Shown piece by piece: positions 7,585 to 15,094 of a stretch of DNA of 27,663 nt. How positions within the stretch are numbered: the first letter of the stretch is position 1; the number at the start of each line of letters is the position of its first letter. A program made the translations under genes and the position numbers. The stretch comes from Bacillota bacterium (GTDB lineage: Bacteria > Bacillota > UBA4882 > UBA10575). The DNA is taken from positions 1-27,663 of the forward strand of contig JAAZDX010000069.1 in NCBI GenBank assembly GCA_012512605.1, written 5' to 3'. The notes under the pieces were generated by a model. It had not been told where the DNA came from. It saw nothing but the letters and a program-made list of their open reading frames with translations, and did not search any database.

Positions 7585-8625
7585 GTGAAAAACTTGCGGA
7601 ATCTTCTTATCATCAGTTTGCTGGTTGTTTTGGTAGCTTCTTCGTTGAGTATTGCTGCGCCGAAGAAAATAAGGATTGGGTTTTCACTAGCCACTTTGCA
7701 GGAGGAAAGATGGGGGAAAGACAGAGACTTCTTTAGAGCAGAAGCGGAAAGACTAGGTGCCCAGGTTCTGGTCCAGGCTGCCAATAACGACGATGCTTTA
7801 CAGATTTCTCAGTGCGAAAACCTGCTTTCGCAGGGGATTGACGTCCTGGTTATTGTTCCCCATGATGGTGAGGCAGCGGCGGCGGCCGTTGAGTCTGCAC
7901 ACAAATCAAAGGTGCCCGTTATTGCCTATGACCGTTTAATCAGCAACTGTGACCTTGACCTGTATATATCCTTTGATAATGAGCGGGTTGGCTATTTGCA
8001 AGCCATGGGTGTTCTTTCCAAGGTTTCTGCGGGTAACTTCGTTTACATCGGCGGTTCCCCGACCGATAATAACGCTTACCTAGTTAAGAATGGTTCGATG
8101 AAGGCGCTTCAACCCTATATTGACCAAGGGAAGATCAAAATCGTCTATGATCAGTTCACCCCCAACTGGGATCCGGCAATTGCCCAAGCCAACATGGAAA
8201 ACGCCCTCACCATGCTGAACAACCAAGTTGATGCGGTAGTGGCCGCTAATGACGGTACTGCTGGTGGCGTAATCCAGGCTTTAGCCGACCAAAAACTCGC
8301 CGGGAAAGTTCCGGTATCCGGTCAAGATGCTGACTTGGCTGCTTGCCAACGGATTGTTGAGGGAACCCAAACGGTGACCGTTTACAAACCGATTAAAGGT
8401 ATTGCGACTGCAGCTGCCCAAGCCGCTGTTAAGCTGGCCAAGGGTGAAAAAGTCGAAGCTAACTTGACGGTGAACAATGGTAAAGTTGATGTGCCCTATT
8501 TGGCGCTAGATCCGATTCCGGTCTACAAAGAGAACATGTATGATGTCATCATCAGAGATGGTTTCTACACCATGGAGGAAGTGTATCGCAATATTCCGAA
8601 GAAAGACTGGCCTGCACAGAAATAA
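7585..8625 (+). CDS. xylF: XylF, D-xylose-type periplasmic binding protein
   Basis: 346-residue binding protein for the ABC importer encoded just downstream. The N-terminus (about 24 residues, ending SIAA) looks like a cleavable Sec signal peptide with no lipobox cysteine, so the protein should be soluble in the extracytoplasmic space. The mature part matches E. coli XylF along its length: GFSLATLQEERWGKDRD, IAYDRLI, LYISFDNERVGYLQA, PNWDPA, ANDGTAGGVIQAL, SGQDADLAACQRI and TVYKPI, which include the sugar-contacting residues known in XylF. It starts with GTG at 7585, with an ideal AAGGAGG at 7571-7577. A stable hairpin follows the gene before xylG. D-xylose is the likely ligand; related pentoses are possible. 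Confidence 0.9.
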   Translation: MKNLRNLLIISLLVVLVASSLSIAAPKKIRIGFSLATLQEERWGKDRDFFRAEAERLGAQVLVQAANNDDALQISQCENLLSQGIDVLVIVPHDGEAAAAAVESAHKSKVPVIAYDRLISNCDLDLYISFDNERVGYLQAMGVLSKVSAGNFVYIGGSPTDNNAYLVKNGSMKALQPYIDQGKIKIVYDQFTPNWDPAIAQANMENALTMLNNQVDAVVAANDGTAGGVIQALADQKLAGKVPVSGQDADLAACQRIVEGTQTVTVYKPIKGIATAAAQAAVKLAKGEKVEANLTVNNGKVDVPYLALDPIPVYKENMYDVIIRDGFYTMEEVYRNIPKKDWPAQK

Positions 8626-8655
8626 GTAGGTTACGTCCATACTGTGGTGTTATTC

Positions 8656-8683
8656 GGGAGAGAGAGGTATTCCTCTCTCTTCC
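8656..8683 (+). terminator. Stable intergenic hairpin between xylF and xylG
   Basis: GGGAGAGAGAGG (8656-8667) pairs with CCTCTCTCTTCC (8672-8683) around a TATT loop: 12 base pairs with one G-U. There is no T-run after it, so full termination is unlikely. Hairpins at this position, right after a binding-protein gene, commonly act as partial terminators or 3' stabilisers that give more binding protein than ATPase and permease. Confidence 0.6.
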
Positions 8684-8772
8684 TAATATTCGGATTCAGC
8701 TCCATTTTAAGTATAAATCGCAATCTTCGGACCTAACAATCATTGTTTGGAACGCCGAGAGGAGGAGGTCGT

Positions 8773-10290
8773 ATGGCCGATTATATCCTGGAAATGAGGA
8801 ATATTACGAAAGAATTTCCAGGGGTAAGAGCGCTAAATAACGTTAATTTTAAGGTTCGTCATGGCGAAATACATGCGCTCTGCGGCGAAAACGGTGCCGG
8901 AAAATCGACACTGATGAAAATACTAAGCGGTGTTTACCCCTATGGAACTTATAGCGGAGATATAATTATTGATGGTAAAGAACAACGGTTTAATAATATC
9001 GCATCTTCCGAAGCTGCTGGTATAGCCATTATTAATCAGGAGCTGTCTGTGGTAAAACAGTTAACCATTGGCGAGAATATTTTTCTTGGTAATGAGCCAA
9101 ATAGATATGGAATTATCAATTGGCATCAGTTATACTACGAAACAAAAAAATGGATGTCAGCGGTGAAGTTAGATATTGATCCGCAAACAAAAGTTGTTAA
9201 CCTGGGTGTGGGTCATCAGCAAATGGTGGAGATCGCAAAGGCGCTTTCCAAAAAAGCGAAAATATTGATCCTGGATGAGCCCAGTGCAGCGCTGACGGAA
9301 AATGAAGTCGAAACACTGATGGACATTCTGCGCAAGCTAAAGAATGACGGGGTGACGTGTATTTATATATCCCACAAAATCAACGAGATTTTCGAGATTG
9401 CCGATACAGTTACGATCCTTCGTGATGGTGAGACGATTGGCACCAAACCAATTGACCAAACCACGGAAAATGAAGTTATCGCAATGATGGTCGGTAGAGA
9501 ATTATCAAACCGTTTCCCCAGAATTGACCACGAGACTGGTGAAGTAATATTTGAGGTTAAAAACTATAATGTTTTTGACCCTGATAATCCCCAAAGAAAA
9601 TTAGTTGACAATGCCAGTTTTAATGTCCGGCGTGGTGAGATCTTAGGAATTGCCGGTTTAATGGGTGCTGGCCGTACAGAACTAATGAGTAGTATCTTTG
9701 GTGGCTTCCCGGGAGAAAGCTATGGCGAGGTTTATATCAATGGTCAAAAAGTCGAGATTAAAAGCCCCCAGGATGCGATCAATAATGGTTTGGCGATGGT
9801 CACCGAAGACCGTAAACGTTATGGATTAGTACTAATTCATGATGTTAAAAAGAATTTGACCCTTGCCAATTTAAAACAATACTGTAAATCCGGGATTATA
9901 AATTCTAACGAAGAAATTCACGATTCGCAATCGATTGTGGACTCATTAAGTATCAAAACACCCTCTTTAGAGACAAAAGCTAATAATCTTAGCGGTGGCA
10001 ACCAACAAAAAGTGGTGGTGGGTAAATGGCTTTTAACTAAACCATTAATTCTAATTATGGATGAGCCCACTAGAGGGATTGATGTTGGGGCAAAATATGA
10101 GATATACAATATTATGAATGAGCTGAAAAAACAAGGGGTTGCGATCATTATGATTTCCTCTGAACTACCTGAAATTCTGGGGATGAGTGACAGAATACTT
10201 GTAATATATGAAGGTAAAATCAATGGTGAATTTAGACATGACGAAGCCAGCCAAGAAAAGATAATGCTGGCAGCGACAGGAGGGAACTAA
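8773..10290 (+). CDS. xylG: XylG, sugar ABC transporter ATPase with two nucleotide-binding domains
   Basis: 505-residue tandem ATPase of the ribose/xylose (CUT2) class that energises uptake by XylFH at the cytoplasmic membrane face. NBD1 has Walker A GENGAGKST, signature LGVGHQQMVEIAKAL and Walker B LILDEPSAAL. NBD2 has the CUT2-typical degenerate Walker A GLMGAGRTEL, signature LSGGNQQKVVVGKWL and Walker B LIMDEPTRGIDVGAK. Length is close to E. coli XylG (513). ATG at 8773 is chosen over upstream in-frame TTG because GGAGGAGG lies at 8761-8768. The gene ends 1 bp before xylH, so the two are co-translated. XylG is preferred over RbsA or MglA because of the XylF and XylH neighbours. Confidence 0.92.
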   Translation: MADYILEMRNITKEFPGVRALNNVNFKVRHGEIHALCGENGAGKSTLMKILSGVYPYGTYSGDIIIDGKEQRFNNIASSEAAGIAIINQELSVVKQLTIGENIFLGNEPNRYGIINWHQLYYETKKWMSAVKLDIDPQTKVVNLGVGHQQMVEIAKALSKKAKILILDEPSAALTENEVETLMDILRKLKNDGVTCIYISHKINEIFEIADTVTILRDGETIGTKPIDQTTENEVIAMMVGRELSNRFPRIDHETGEVIFEVKNYNVFDPDNPQRKLVDNASFNVRRGEILGIAGLMGAGRTELMSSIFGGFPGESYGEVYINGQKVEIKSPQDAINNGLAMVTEDRKRYGLVLIHDVKKNLTLANLKQYCKSGIINSNEEIHDSQSIVDSLSIKTPSLETKANNLSGGNQQKVVVGKWLLTKPLILIMDEPTRGIDVGAKYEIYNIMNELKKQGVAIIMISSELPEILGMSDRILVIYEGKINGEFRHDEASQEKIMLAATGGN

Positions 10291-10291
10291 A

Positions 10292-11476
10292 ATGAGCGTT
10301 GTTCGAGAATCTACAGAATCGACAATTGTTACCAGAAAAAGTTTGTTTTCGCGACTGAACGCCAGATTCGATCTGCGTGCCTACACGATGATTATTGCTT
10401 TAGTCATCATCTGGTTGCTTTTTACTGTCCTGACCGAGGGACGGTTTCTCACTCCTCGTAATATTTCGAACTTAGCCCGCCAAGTGTCAATTACCGCGAT
10501 CTTGGCCATCGGTATGGTGATGGTTATTGTTACCACCCATATTGAGCTTTCTGTCGGTTCAATTTTGGGATTGACCGGGGGGATAGCTGGTATTCTACAG
10601 GTGTGGTATCATGTCTCGACCCCGGTGGCAATTTTGGTTGCTTTGGTCTTTGGTGCTTTAATCGGAGCCTTTCATGGTTATTGGGTGGCCTATCATAATG
10701 TTCCGGCCTTTATTGTGACCTTGGCCGGTCTTCTAGCTTACCGTGGGGTTTTATTAGGGATTACTAAAGGCCAAACCGTAGCTCCCCTTGCTCCTAGTTT
10801 TAAGGTTTTTAGTAGTGGCTACTTAGGTCTTGTTCCCGGGGTAATCTTAACTTCGATGATCATCATTGGCTTGATCTTTGTCCGAATCTGGTCTCGCCGT
10901 TCAAAGATCAAGTACGGTTTTAAAGTTACACCTCTCTATTTGGATATCCTGACCACCATTATATACTGCGGGTTGATCATTCTTGCCACTTATGTCTTAT
11001 ATCAATATGAAGGAATTCCTTATCCGGTAATCGTTGTCTTGGTTCTGGCGATAATCTTCTCTTTCATCACCAACAACACAAAATTTGGCCGCCAAGTATA
11101 TGCCATGGGTGGAAATGTTGAAGCTGCCCGTTTATCGGGGATCAATGTCCGCCGTCGGACACTGGTGGTCTTCATTTGTGCGGGTTTACTTGCTTCGATC
11201 GCTGGTATTCTTACCACTGCCCGTTTAAATGCGGCAACGATTACTGCGGGAGAAGGGGCGGAATTGGATGCCATTGCCTCCTGTGTTATTGGTGGAACAA
11301 GCTTTTTGGGCGGGATCGGTAGTATTCCCGGTGCCGTTTTAGGTGCTCTCGTGATGGCTAGTCTCGACAATGGAATGAGCATGATGAATACAGAGGCTTA
11401 CTGGCAACCGATCATTAAGGGCTCGATTCTTCTTTTAGCAGTTTGGCTGGATATTAAAACGAAAAAAAATAAATAA
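10292..11476 (+). CDS. xylH: XylH, D-xylose-type ABC transporter permease
   Basis: 394-residue polytopic membrane protein of the CUT2 permease family (BPD_transp_2), about ten hydrophobic helices; E. coli XylH is 393 residues. Typical motifs include GMVMVIVTTHIELSVGSILGL near the start, NVPAFIVTLAGLLAYRG, GGNVEAARLSGINVRR (the loop contacting the ATPase) and IGGTSFLGGIGSIPGAVLGAL near the end. ATG at 10292 has ACAGGAGGG just upstream, overlapping the end of xylG. It forms the channel of the XylFGH importer. No xylA or xylB catabolic genes lie in this window, so the cluster encodes sensing and uptake only. A strong terminator follows. Confidence 0.92.
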   Translation: MSVVRESTESTIVTRKSLFSRLNARFDLRAYTMIIALVIIWLLFTVLTEGRFLTPRNISNLARQVSITAILAIGMVMVIVTTHIELSVGSILGLTGGIAGILQVWYHVSTPVAILVALVFGALIGAFHGYWVAYHNVPAFIVTLAGLLAYRGVLLGITKGQTVAPLAPSFKVFSSGYLGLVPGVILTSMIIIGLIFVRIWSRRSKIKYGFKVTPLYLDILTTIIYCGLIILATYVLYQYEGIPYPVIVVLVLAIIFSFITNNTKFGRQVYAMGGNVEAARLSGINVRRRTLVVFICAGLLASIAGILTTARLNAATITAGEGAELDAIASCVIGGTSFLGGIGSIPGAVLGALVMASLDNGMSMMNTEAYWQPIIKGSILLLAVWLDIKTKKNK

Positions 11477-11841
11477 TAACCTATAATCGAATCTACAATC
11501 AAAAATCAAATAAATTCCGATACTTATTATGACGGAAACTTATTTTGAAAAGAGAAGGACTTATAGTCCTTTCTCTTTTATCTTCTTTATATATTGCATA
11601 ACAATAATGAATAGTATATTATAATTGAGCAGAAAAGATTGGAAATAATATCCTTTAAATTGAAAGATTAGGATGTTTTTGGTCTTATTGCCTCTTATAG
11701 TCAGGTAGTATCTGAAGCAGATTTAGTAGATTAAGAAAAGAGATCCGCCTTAATATTCGCGGTGTTTGACCGGAATTTGCGAACAATACCAGACTCAACC
11801 CAAGGAGCTTCCCTACTTTAATATTGGAAGGGGAAATTGCG
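11477..11841 (+). other. Intergenic region between xylH and the chemoreceptor gene
   Basis: It contains the xylH terminator at 11548-11579 and no credible ORF. A possible promoter is TTGCAT at 11594-11599 with TATTAT at 11617-11622 (17-bp spacer; overlapping TATAAT at 11620-11625), leaving a leader of about 210 nt. I see no clear sigma-D/sigma-28 flagellar promoter and no copy of the xylF repeats. Confidence 0.45.
11548..11579 (+). terminator. Intrinsic terminator after xylH
   Basis: AAAAGAGAAGGAC (11548-11560) pairs with GTCCTTTCTCTTTT (11566-11579) around a TTATA loop, with a single bulged T at 11572. The 3' side is T-rich and is followed by more T-rich sequence. This ends the xylFGH transcript and separates it from the chemoreceptor gene. 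Confidence 0.85.
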
Positions 11842-13536
11842 ATGAAGCTAGCTAAGCTAAGGCCTTATTTCAGCGGGGTTTTTGCGAAAATTTTAATTAT
11901 CCTCATTGTCTTAAGTATAATGATTGTTGCTGTAGGATTAGTGGGCAATTCGGGAATTGAGGAAATGAACCAGGCGGCGGCCAATATTTTCAATAGCAAT
12001 ACTTCAGTCCTTTTTCCGCTCTTTGATTTCTTGGTGACCGTATACCGTACTGAATACAGCGCTTACGAAATATTGGAATTAAACACTTCCGGCTCAATTA
12101 CCGCTTTTAACAGGAATTTGACTGAATGTGTCGGTTTAATTGGAAACTTCTTATATAATCTTCCGGATGAAACCAGGGAAAGTTTAGAGCAAATATGGGC
12201 AGAATATGAAGAGGTGGCGCGGGAGTTTAATAATGAGCTAAGAAGTGGAGAAAATGATCTTGCGCCTTTATATTACCGTTTTAAAGAGGAATCGCGAAAA
12301 CTATATAACTTCTGTTATGAGTTGGGTAAAGCGCAAAGAATCGTTGGGGTGGACAGTTTTAGAACAGGTCGGCAAGTATATTCATCGACGAGAACTTTGC
12401 AAATGATTATTACCATTGTTGGTGTTACTTTAGGTTTGCTGATCGGCTTCCTGGTTTCGCGTTCGATCATCCGGCCCTTACATAAGCTCCGCGATTCAAC
12501 CCGGCTCTTGGCCCAAGGCGATCTAAATACTAGAGTCGATCTGTCTTCCCGTGATGAGGTCGGGGTCGTCGCGTCCGCCTTTAACCATGCCGTCCAGGAA
12601 CTCCGCTCGATGGTAACCCGTACTACGCGTGAAGCAAAAAAAATAAATGCCTCCACCCATAATCTCTTTCGTGTTGTGGACGAAACAACAACTTCATTAG
12701 GGGAGTTAAATAAACTTATCGACCATTTGGCGGCGGGGGCAAAATCCCAATCTCAAAGTGTTAATTCAGCCATCGATACTATTCAGCAAGTAACATCGAG
12801 AATGAATCTGGTGGTCAGGGCCACTCAGGAGAGTAACAAGATCTGCCAAGAGGCCTCTAATGATGCGCAGAACGGTAGAAAGGCCACTGAAGAGCTGATT
12901 CAGGCTATTGATAACTTTATTTTCTCCGTTCGACAAATTAAAGAAGTAGTCAGTGGCTTAGTTGAAGATTCAAGACAGATTCAAGTTTTGGTTGATATTA
13001 TCCGTGATATTGCGGAAAAATCAACCCTGTTATCTCTAAACGCTTCCATTGAAGCGGCACGTGCCGGTGAACACGGTCGGGGTTTTGCTGTCGTCGCTAC
13101 CAATATTGGTCTCCTGGCGCAGCGATCCCGCGAGGCGGTAGACCATATTAATGAAGTTATTGAGTTAATTTTACGCAAAAACCAGCAGGTTGTTTATACG
13201 GTTGATGAGAGCAACGCGGAGATTGAACAAGGAAGAAACCAACTTACCAGAAACATTGCGCTCTTTAAGGAATTAATGGGTAAAGTTGAAACGATTGCCC
13301 GTAATATTTCCCAGATTACACAGGTAGCTTCCCAGGTAGGAAAGGATAATGAAAATGTCATTACCAAGATTGAACAGGTCTACCAGATCAGCCAGAATAA
13401 CCTGACGGCTATGGAGGAGGTATCAGCGACCTTCCAACAACAATATTCTTCGACAATAGTAATTAAAGAGTCGGCCCACCAATTGGACGAACTTGCCAAC
13501 GAGCTAACTTTGGCTACTGATAAGTTTATCTTATAG
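11842..13536 (+). CDS. Methyl-accepting chemotaxis protein
   Basis: 564-residue transmembrane chemoreceptor. TM1 is at about residues 13-35, a roughly 150-residue extracytoplasmic helical domain (4HB-type by appearance) follows, then TM2 at about 187-209, HAMP, and the long cytoplasmic coiled coil. The hairpin tip that binds CheA and CheW is clear: LLSLNASIEAARAGEHGRGFAVVA at about residue 400 (close to the family consensus LLALNAAIEAARAGE.GRGFAVVA). There is no C-terminal CheR/CheB docking pentapeptide. ATG at 11842 fits GGAAGGGGA at 11826-11834; the in-frame TTG at 11824 has no such site. It directly follows the xylose-type cluster, so it may sense ligand-loaded XylF or its anchored paralogue, as E. 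coli Trg does with ribose- and galactose-binding proteins. That link is inferred. Confidence 0.9.
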   Translation: MKLAKLRPYFSGVFAKILIILIVLSIMIVAVGLVGNSGIEEMNQAAANIFNSNTSVLFPLFDFLVTVYRTEYSAYEILELNTSGSITAFNRNLTECVGLIGNFLYNLPDETRESLEQIWAEYEEVAREFNNELRSGENDLAPLYYRFKEESRKLYNFCYELGKAQRIVGVDSFRTGRQVYSSTRTLQMIITIVGVTLGLLIGFLVSRSIIRPLHKLRDSTRLLAQGDLNTRVDLSSRDEVGVVASAFNHAVQELRSMVTRTTREAKKINASTHNLFRVVDETTTSLGELNKLIDHLAAGAKSQSQSVNSAIDTIQQVTSRMNLVVRATQESNKICQEASNDAQNGRKATEELIQAIDNFIFSVRQIKEVVSGLVEDSRQIQVLVDIIRDIAEKSTLLSLNASIEAARAGEHGRGFAVVATNIGLLAQRSREAVDHINEVIELILRKNQQVVYTVDESNAEIEQGRNQLTRNIALFKELMGKVETIARNISQITQVASQVGKDNENVITKIEQVYQISQNNLTAMEEVSATFQQQYSSTIVIKESAHQLDELANELTLATDKFIL

Positions 13537-13568
13537 ATATATTCTAATCGTAAATGAGGGTATTGAGG

Positions 13569-14306
13569 ATGTGCTTCTTTTACGCATTAAGCGTTTCCGC
13601 CCAGGAGCTGGTAAACCGTTATCAGTTAAAAGGGGGGTTTGAGTGGGAGTTGGAAGCTGGGCCGTGGGCACCCAAGTATTATGTCTCCGGTTTTGAGTTT
13701 CCGAAGATGCCGGTGCTCACCAACGAACAGCCCGACCGGTTCCAGGCTTTAACGTGGGGGCTGATCCCGCTCTGGGTCAAAACACCGGAGCAAGCAACCC
13801 AGATTCGTGGTAAAACTTTGAACGCCCGGGCGGAGACGGTTTTCGAAAAACCCTCTTTTCGCCAGGCCATCCGGCAGCGTCGCTGCCTGGTGCCAGCCGC
13901 CGGTTTTTATGAATGGCGGGCTTTTCAGGGTAAAAAATACCCCTACTATATCTTCCTTAAAGATCGAACGGTCTTTTCTTTCGCGGGGCTCTGGGAGGAG
14001 TGGGTGGACCCGGCCACCGGTGAGCTTTTGCGGACCTACAGTATCCTGACGACGGCGGCCAATCCGCTCCTGGCCAAGATCCATAACACGAAGAAACGGA
14101 TGCCGGTGATCCTCCCCCGGGAGCAGGAGCGGGCTTGGCTGGCTGCCGGGTTGAGTGTGCCCGAACTCTTGTCCTTAATGCAACCGTTCCCCGCTGTACG
14201 GATGGAAGCCTACACCATTAGTCGGTTGATCACGACGCGAGGGGCCAACCGTAATTGCCCGGAAATACAGGAGCCTTATGTTTATCCGGAACTCGGAGAA
14301 GGGTAA
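13569..14306 (+). CDS. HMCES/YedK (SRAP) abasic-site DNA-protein crosslink protein
   Basis: 245-residue SOS response-associated peptidase (SRAP) family protein. It shields abasic sites in single-stranded DNA through a thiazolidine link to Cys2 once Met1 is removed. ATG at 13569 is chosen because it places Cys at position 2, with GAGGG at 13556-13560 as the ribosome binding site; the ATG at 13554 would bury the cysteine. Active-site residues match E. coli YedK: Cys2, Asn85 (LNARAET), Glu115 (AGFYEW) and His172 (IHNTKKRMPVIL). The usual MCGR start is MCFF here. No LexA box is seen upstream. It follows the chemoreceptor by 32 bp but is functionally closer to umuDC 11.8 kb upstream. Confidence 0.9.
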   Translation: MCFFYALSVSAQELVNRYQLKGGFEWELEAGPWAPKYYVSGFEFPKMPVLTNEQPDRFQALTWGLIPLWVKTPEQATQIRGKTLNARAETVFEKPSFRQAIRQRRCLVPAAGFYEWRAFQGKKYPYYIFLKDRTVFSFAGLWEEWVDPATGELLRTYSILTTAANPLLAKIHNTKKRMPVILPREQERAWLAAGLSVPELLSLMQPFPAVRMEAYTISRLITTRGANRNCPEIQEPYVYPELGEG

Positions 14307-14431
14307 ATGGAGTGCGGTCCGTGCGCGCGGACGAAGCAAGAAAAAAGAGGATAAGCGGGAATGCCTCGAGAAAAAACCGAAGGCTATTCCGTGAAGAAAG
14401 GATTGCGAAGCGGAGAAAGGGCGGGTGTTTG

Positions 14432-14650
14432 ATGGAGAAGGTCATTCAGATCGAAGGAATGAGTTGCCAGCATTGTGTGGGCCATGTTGAAGCGGCCTTG
14501 GGACAAGTGGCAGGGGGGCGGAAGGTTCGGGTTGACTTGCCCCAAAAAAAAGCCACCGTAGAGTTGGACGGAACGGTGCCGGATGAAAAACTAAAAGCGG
14601 CGGTTGAAGACGTGGGTTATGATGTTATTGCGATCTGGGAGAAGGACTAA
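14432..14650 (+). CDS. Heavy-metal-associated (HMA) domain protein, CopZ-like
   Basis: 72-residue single-domain HMA protein of the ferredoxin-like fold, the size of CopZ/Atx1 copper chaperones. The metal site GMSCQHC gives Cys12 and Cys15, and the fold ends with the expected VEDVGYDV strand-loop. It would bind Cu(I), or less likely Hg or Zn, in the cytoplasm and hand it to a P-type ATPase. ATG at 14432 begins exactly at the domain; in-frame codons upstream encode an Arg/Lys-rich sequence with no homology and are not included. No CopA, CsoR or CopY gene lies nearby, so the partner must be elsewhere. Confidence 0.85.
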   Translation: MEKVIQIEGMSCQHCVGHVEAALGQVAGGRKVRVDLPQKKATVELDGTVPDEKLKAAVEDVGYDVIAIWEKD

Positions 14651-14771
14651 GAACGGTCTGAATTTCGCTGGGCCACAGTCGTGGTGTGGTCGGGCTTAAG
14701 CTTACGGCGCAGGAAAAGTAAGTTGTCCGATGGCGGAGCGAATGGTCTTTGTCTTTTTCGCGCCGGGGAAT

Positions 14772-14800
14772 TTGCCAACAAAAGTAATCTGTGTTATAGT
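14772..14800 (+). promoter_or_regulatory. Strong extended -10 promoter for a short RNA
   Basis: TTGCCA (14772-14777), a 17-bp spacer, then TATAGT (14795-14800), preceded by TG one base upstream (14792-14793), giving an extended -10. Predicted transcription start is about 14806-14808. Confidence 0.7.
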
Positions 14801-14806
14801 ATGAAA

Positions 14807-14927
14807 CATGGAAAAATCGTAGCAAGGAAAGAGTTGGGTCGTCCAGTCGGAGTGAACTGGGAATTTAGGTTTATAGAATCTATGCCTATACAAAATTAAA
14901 TCACTTACCGATGTAGGTGATTTTTTT
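14807..14927 (+). ncRNA. Candidate structured small RNA, about 120 nt
   Basis: Between the promoter at 14772-14800 and a strong terminator at 14898-14927 there is no plausible coding sequence, but there are two further hairpins. One is CCAGT/ACTGG (14843-14847 with 14856-14860). The other is a two-part stem, TAGG/CCTA (14866-14869 with 14885-14888) enclosing ATAG/CTAT (14873-14876 with 14880-14883). I do not recognise a known riboswitch, 6S, SRP or tmRNA signature. It could be a free small RNA, or a leader that attenuates opuA 130 bp downstream. The ends are inferred from promoter and terminator positions. Confidence 0.5.
14898..14927 (+). terminator. Intrinsic terminator of the candidate small RNA
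   Basis: AAATCACTTAC (14898-14908) pairs with GTAGGTGATTT (14913-14923) around CGAT: 11 base pairs with one G-U. T residues run from 14921 to 14927. It is one of the clearest intrinsic terminators in the window. Confidence 0.88.
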
Positions 14928-14976
14928 ATGGCACCGGGAAAATGACAGGCGATTATGTTCTTAAGTAGAAAGTCAG

Positions 14977-15009
14977 TTCCCCCTTGGGATTACCCGAAGG
15001 TGGGGGGAA
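14977..15009 (+). promoter_or_regulatory. GC-rich hairpin ahead of opuA
   Basis: TTCCCCCTTGGG-ATTA-CCCGAAGGTGGGGGGAA forms a long imperfect hairpin: GGG/CCC and CTT/AAG inside, C-run/G-run outside, with a small bulge. No T-run follows, so it is not a typical terminator. A TAATAT (15011-15016) lies right after it, so the hairpin may overlap a promoter or act in the opuA leader. Osmotic regulation is only a guess from the gene behind it. Confidence 0.4.
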
Positions 15010-15094
15010 ATAATATTAAAACCAAAAGGAAACTAAGAAAAGGGAGTGGTTAGTTATCAGTTTTAAAGGGCGAAAAATTCTGTTTGGACTAGGA

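Larger units (their letters stand above)
14651..15094 (+). other. Intergenic region between the HMA gene and opuA
   Basis: Positions 14651-14771 show nothing I can name. Positions 14772-14927 look like an independent short transcription unit (promoter, hairpins, terminator). Positions 14928-15055 hold a strong hairpin (14977-15009) and the ribosome binding site of opuA. A 72-codon ORF at 14681-14899 runs through the promoter and terminator and does not look like a real protein. Confidence 0.5.

Noticed and set aside
13537..13568. A LexA box ahead of the HMCES gene
   Set aside because: No CGAAC-N4-GTTCG or close variant is present in this short gap.
14255..14431. N-terminal extension of the HMA protein
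   Set aside because: It overlaps the HMCES gene end and encodes an Arg/Lys-rich string outside the HMA fold; ATG 14432 starts exactly at the domain.
14681..14899. 72-codon plus-strand ORF
   Set aside because: It crosses a strong promoter and the terminator stem, lacks a ribosome binding site and has no protein-like pattern; the structured RNA explains the region better.
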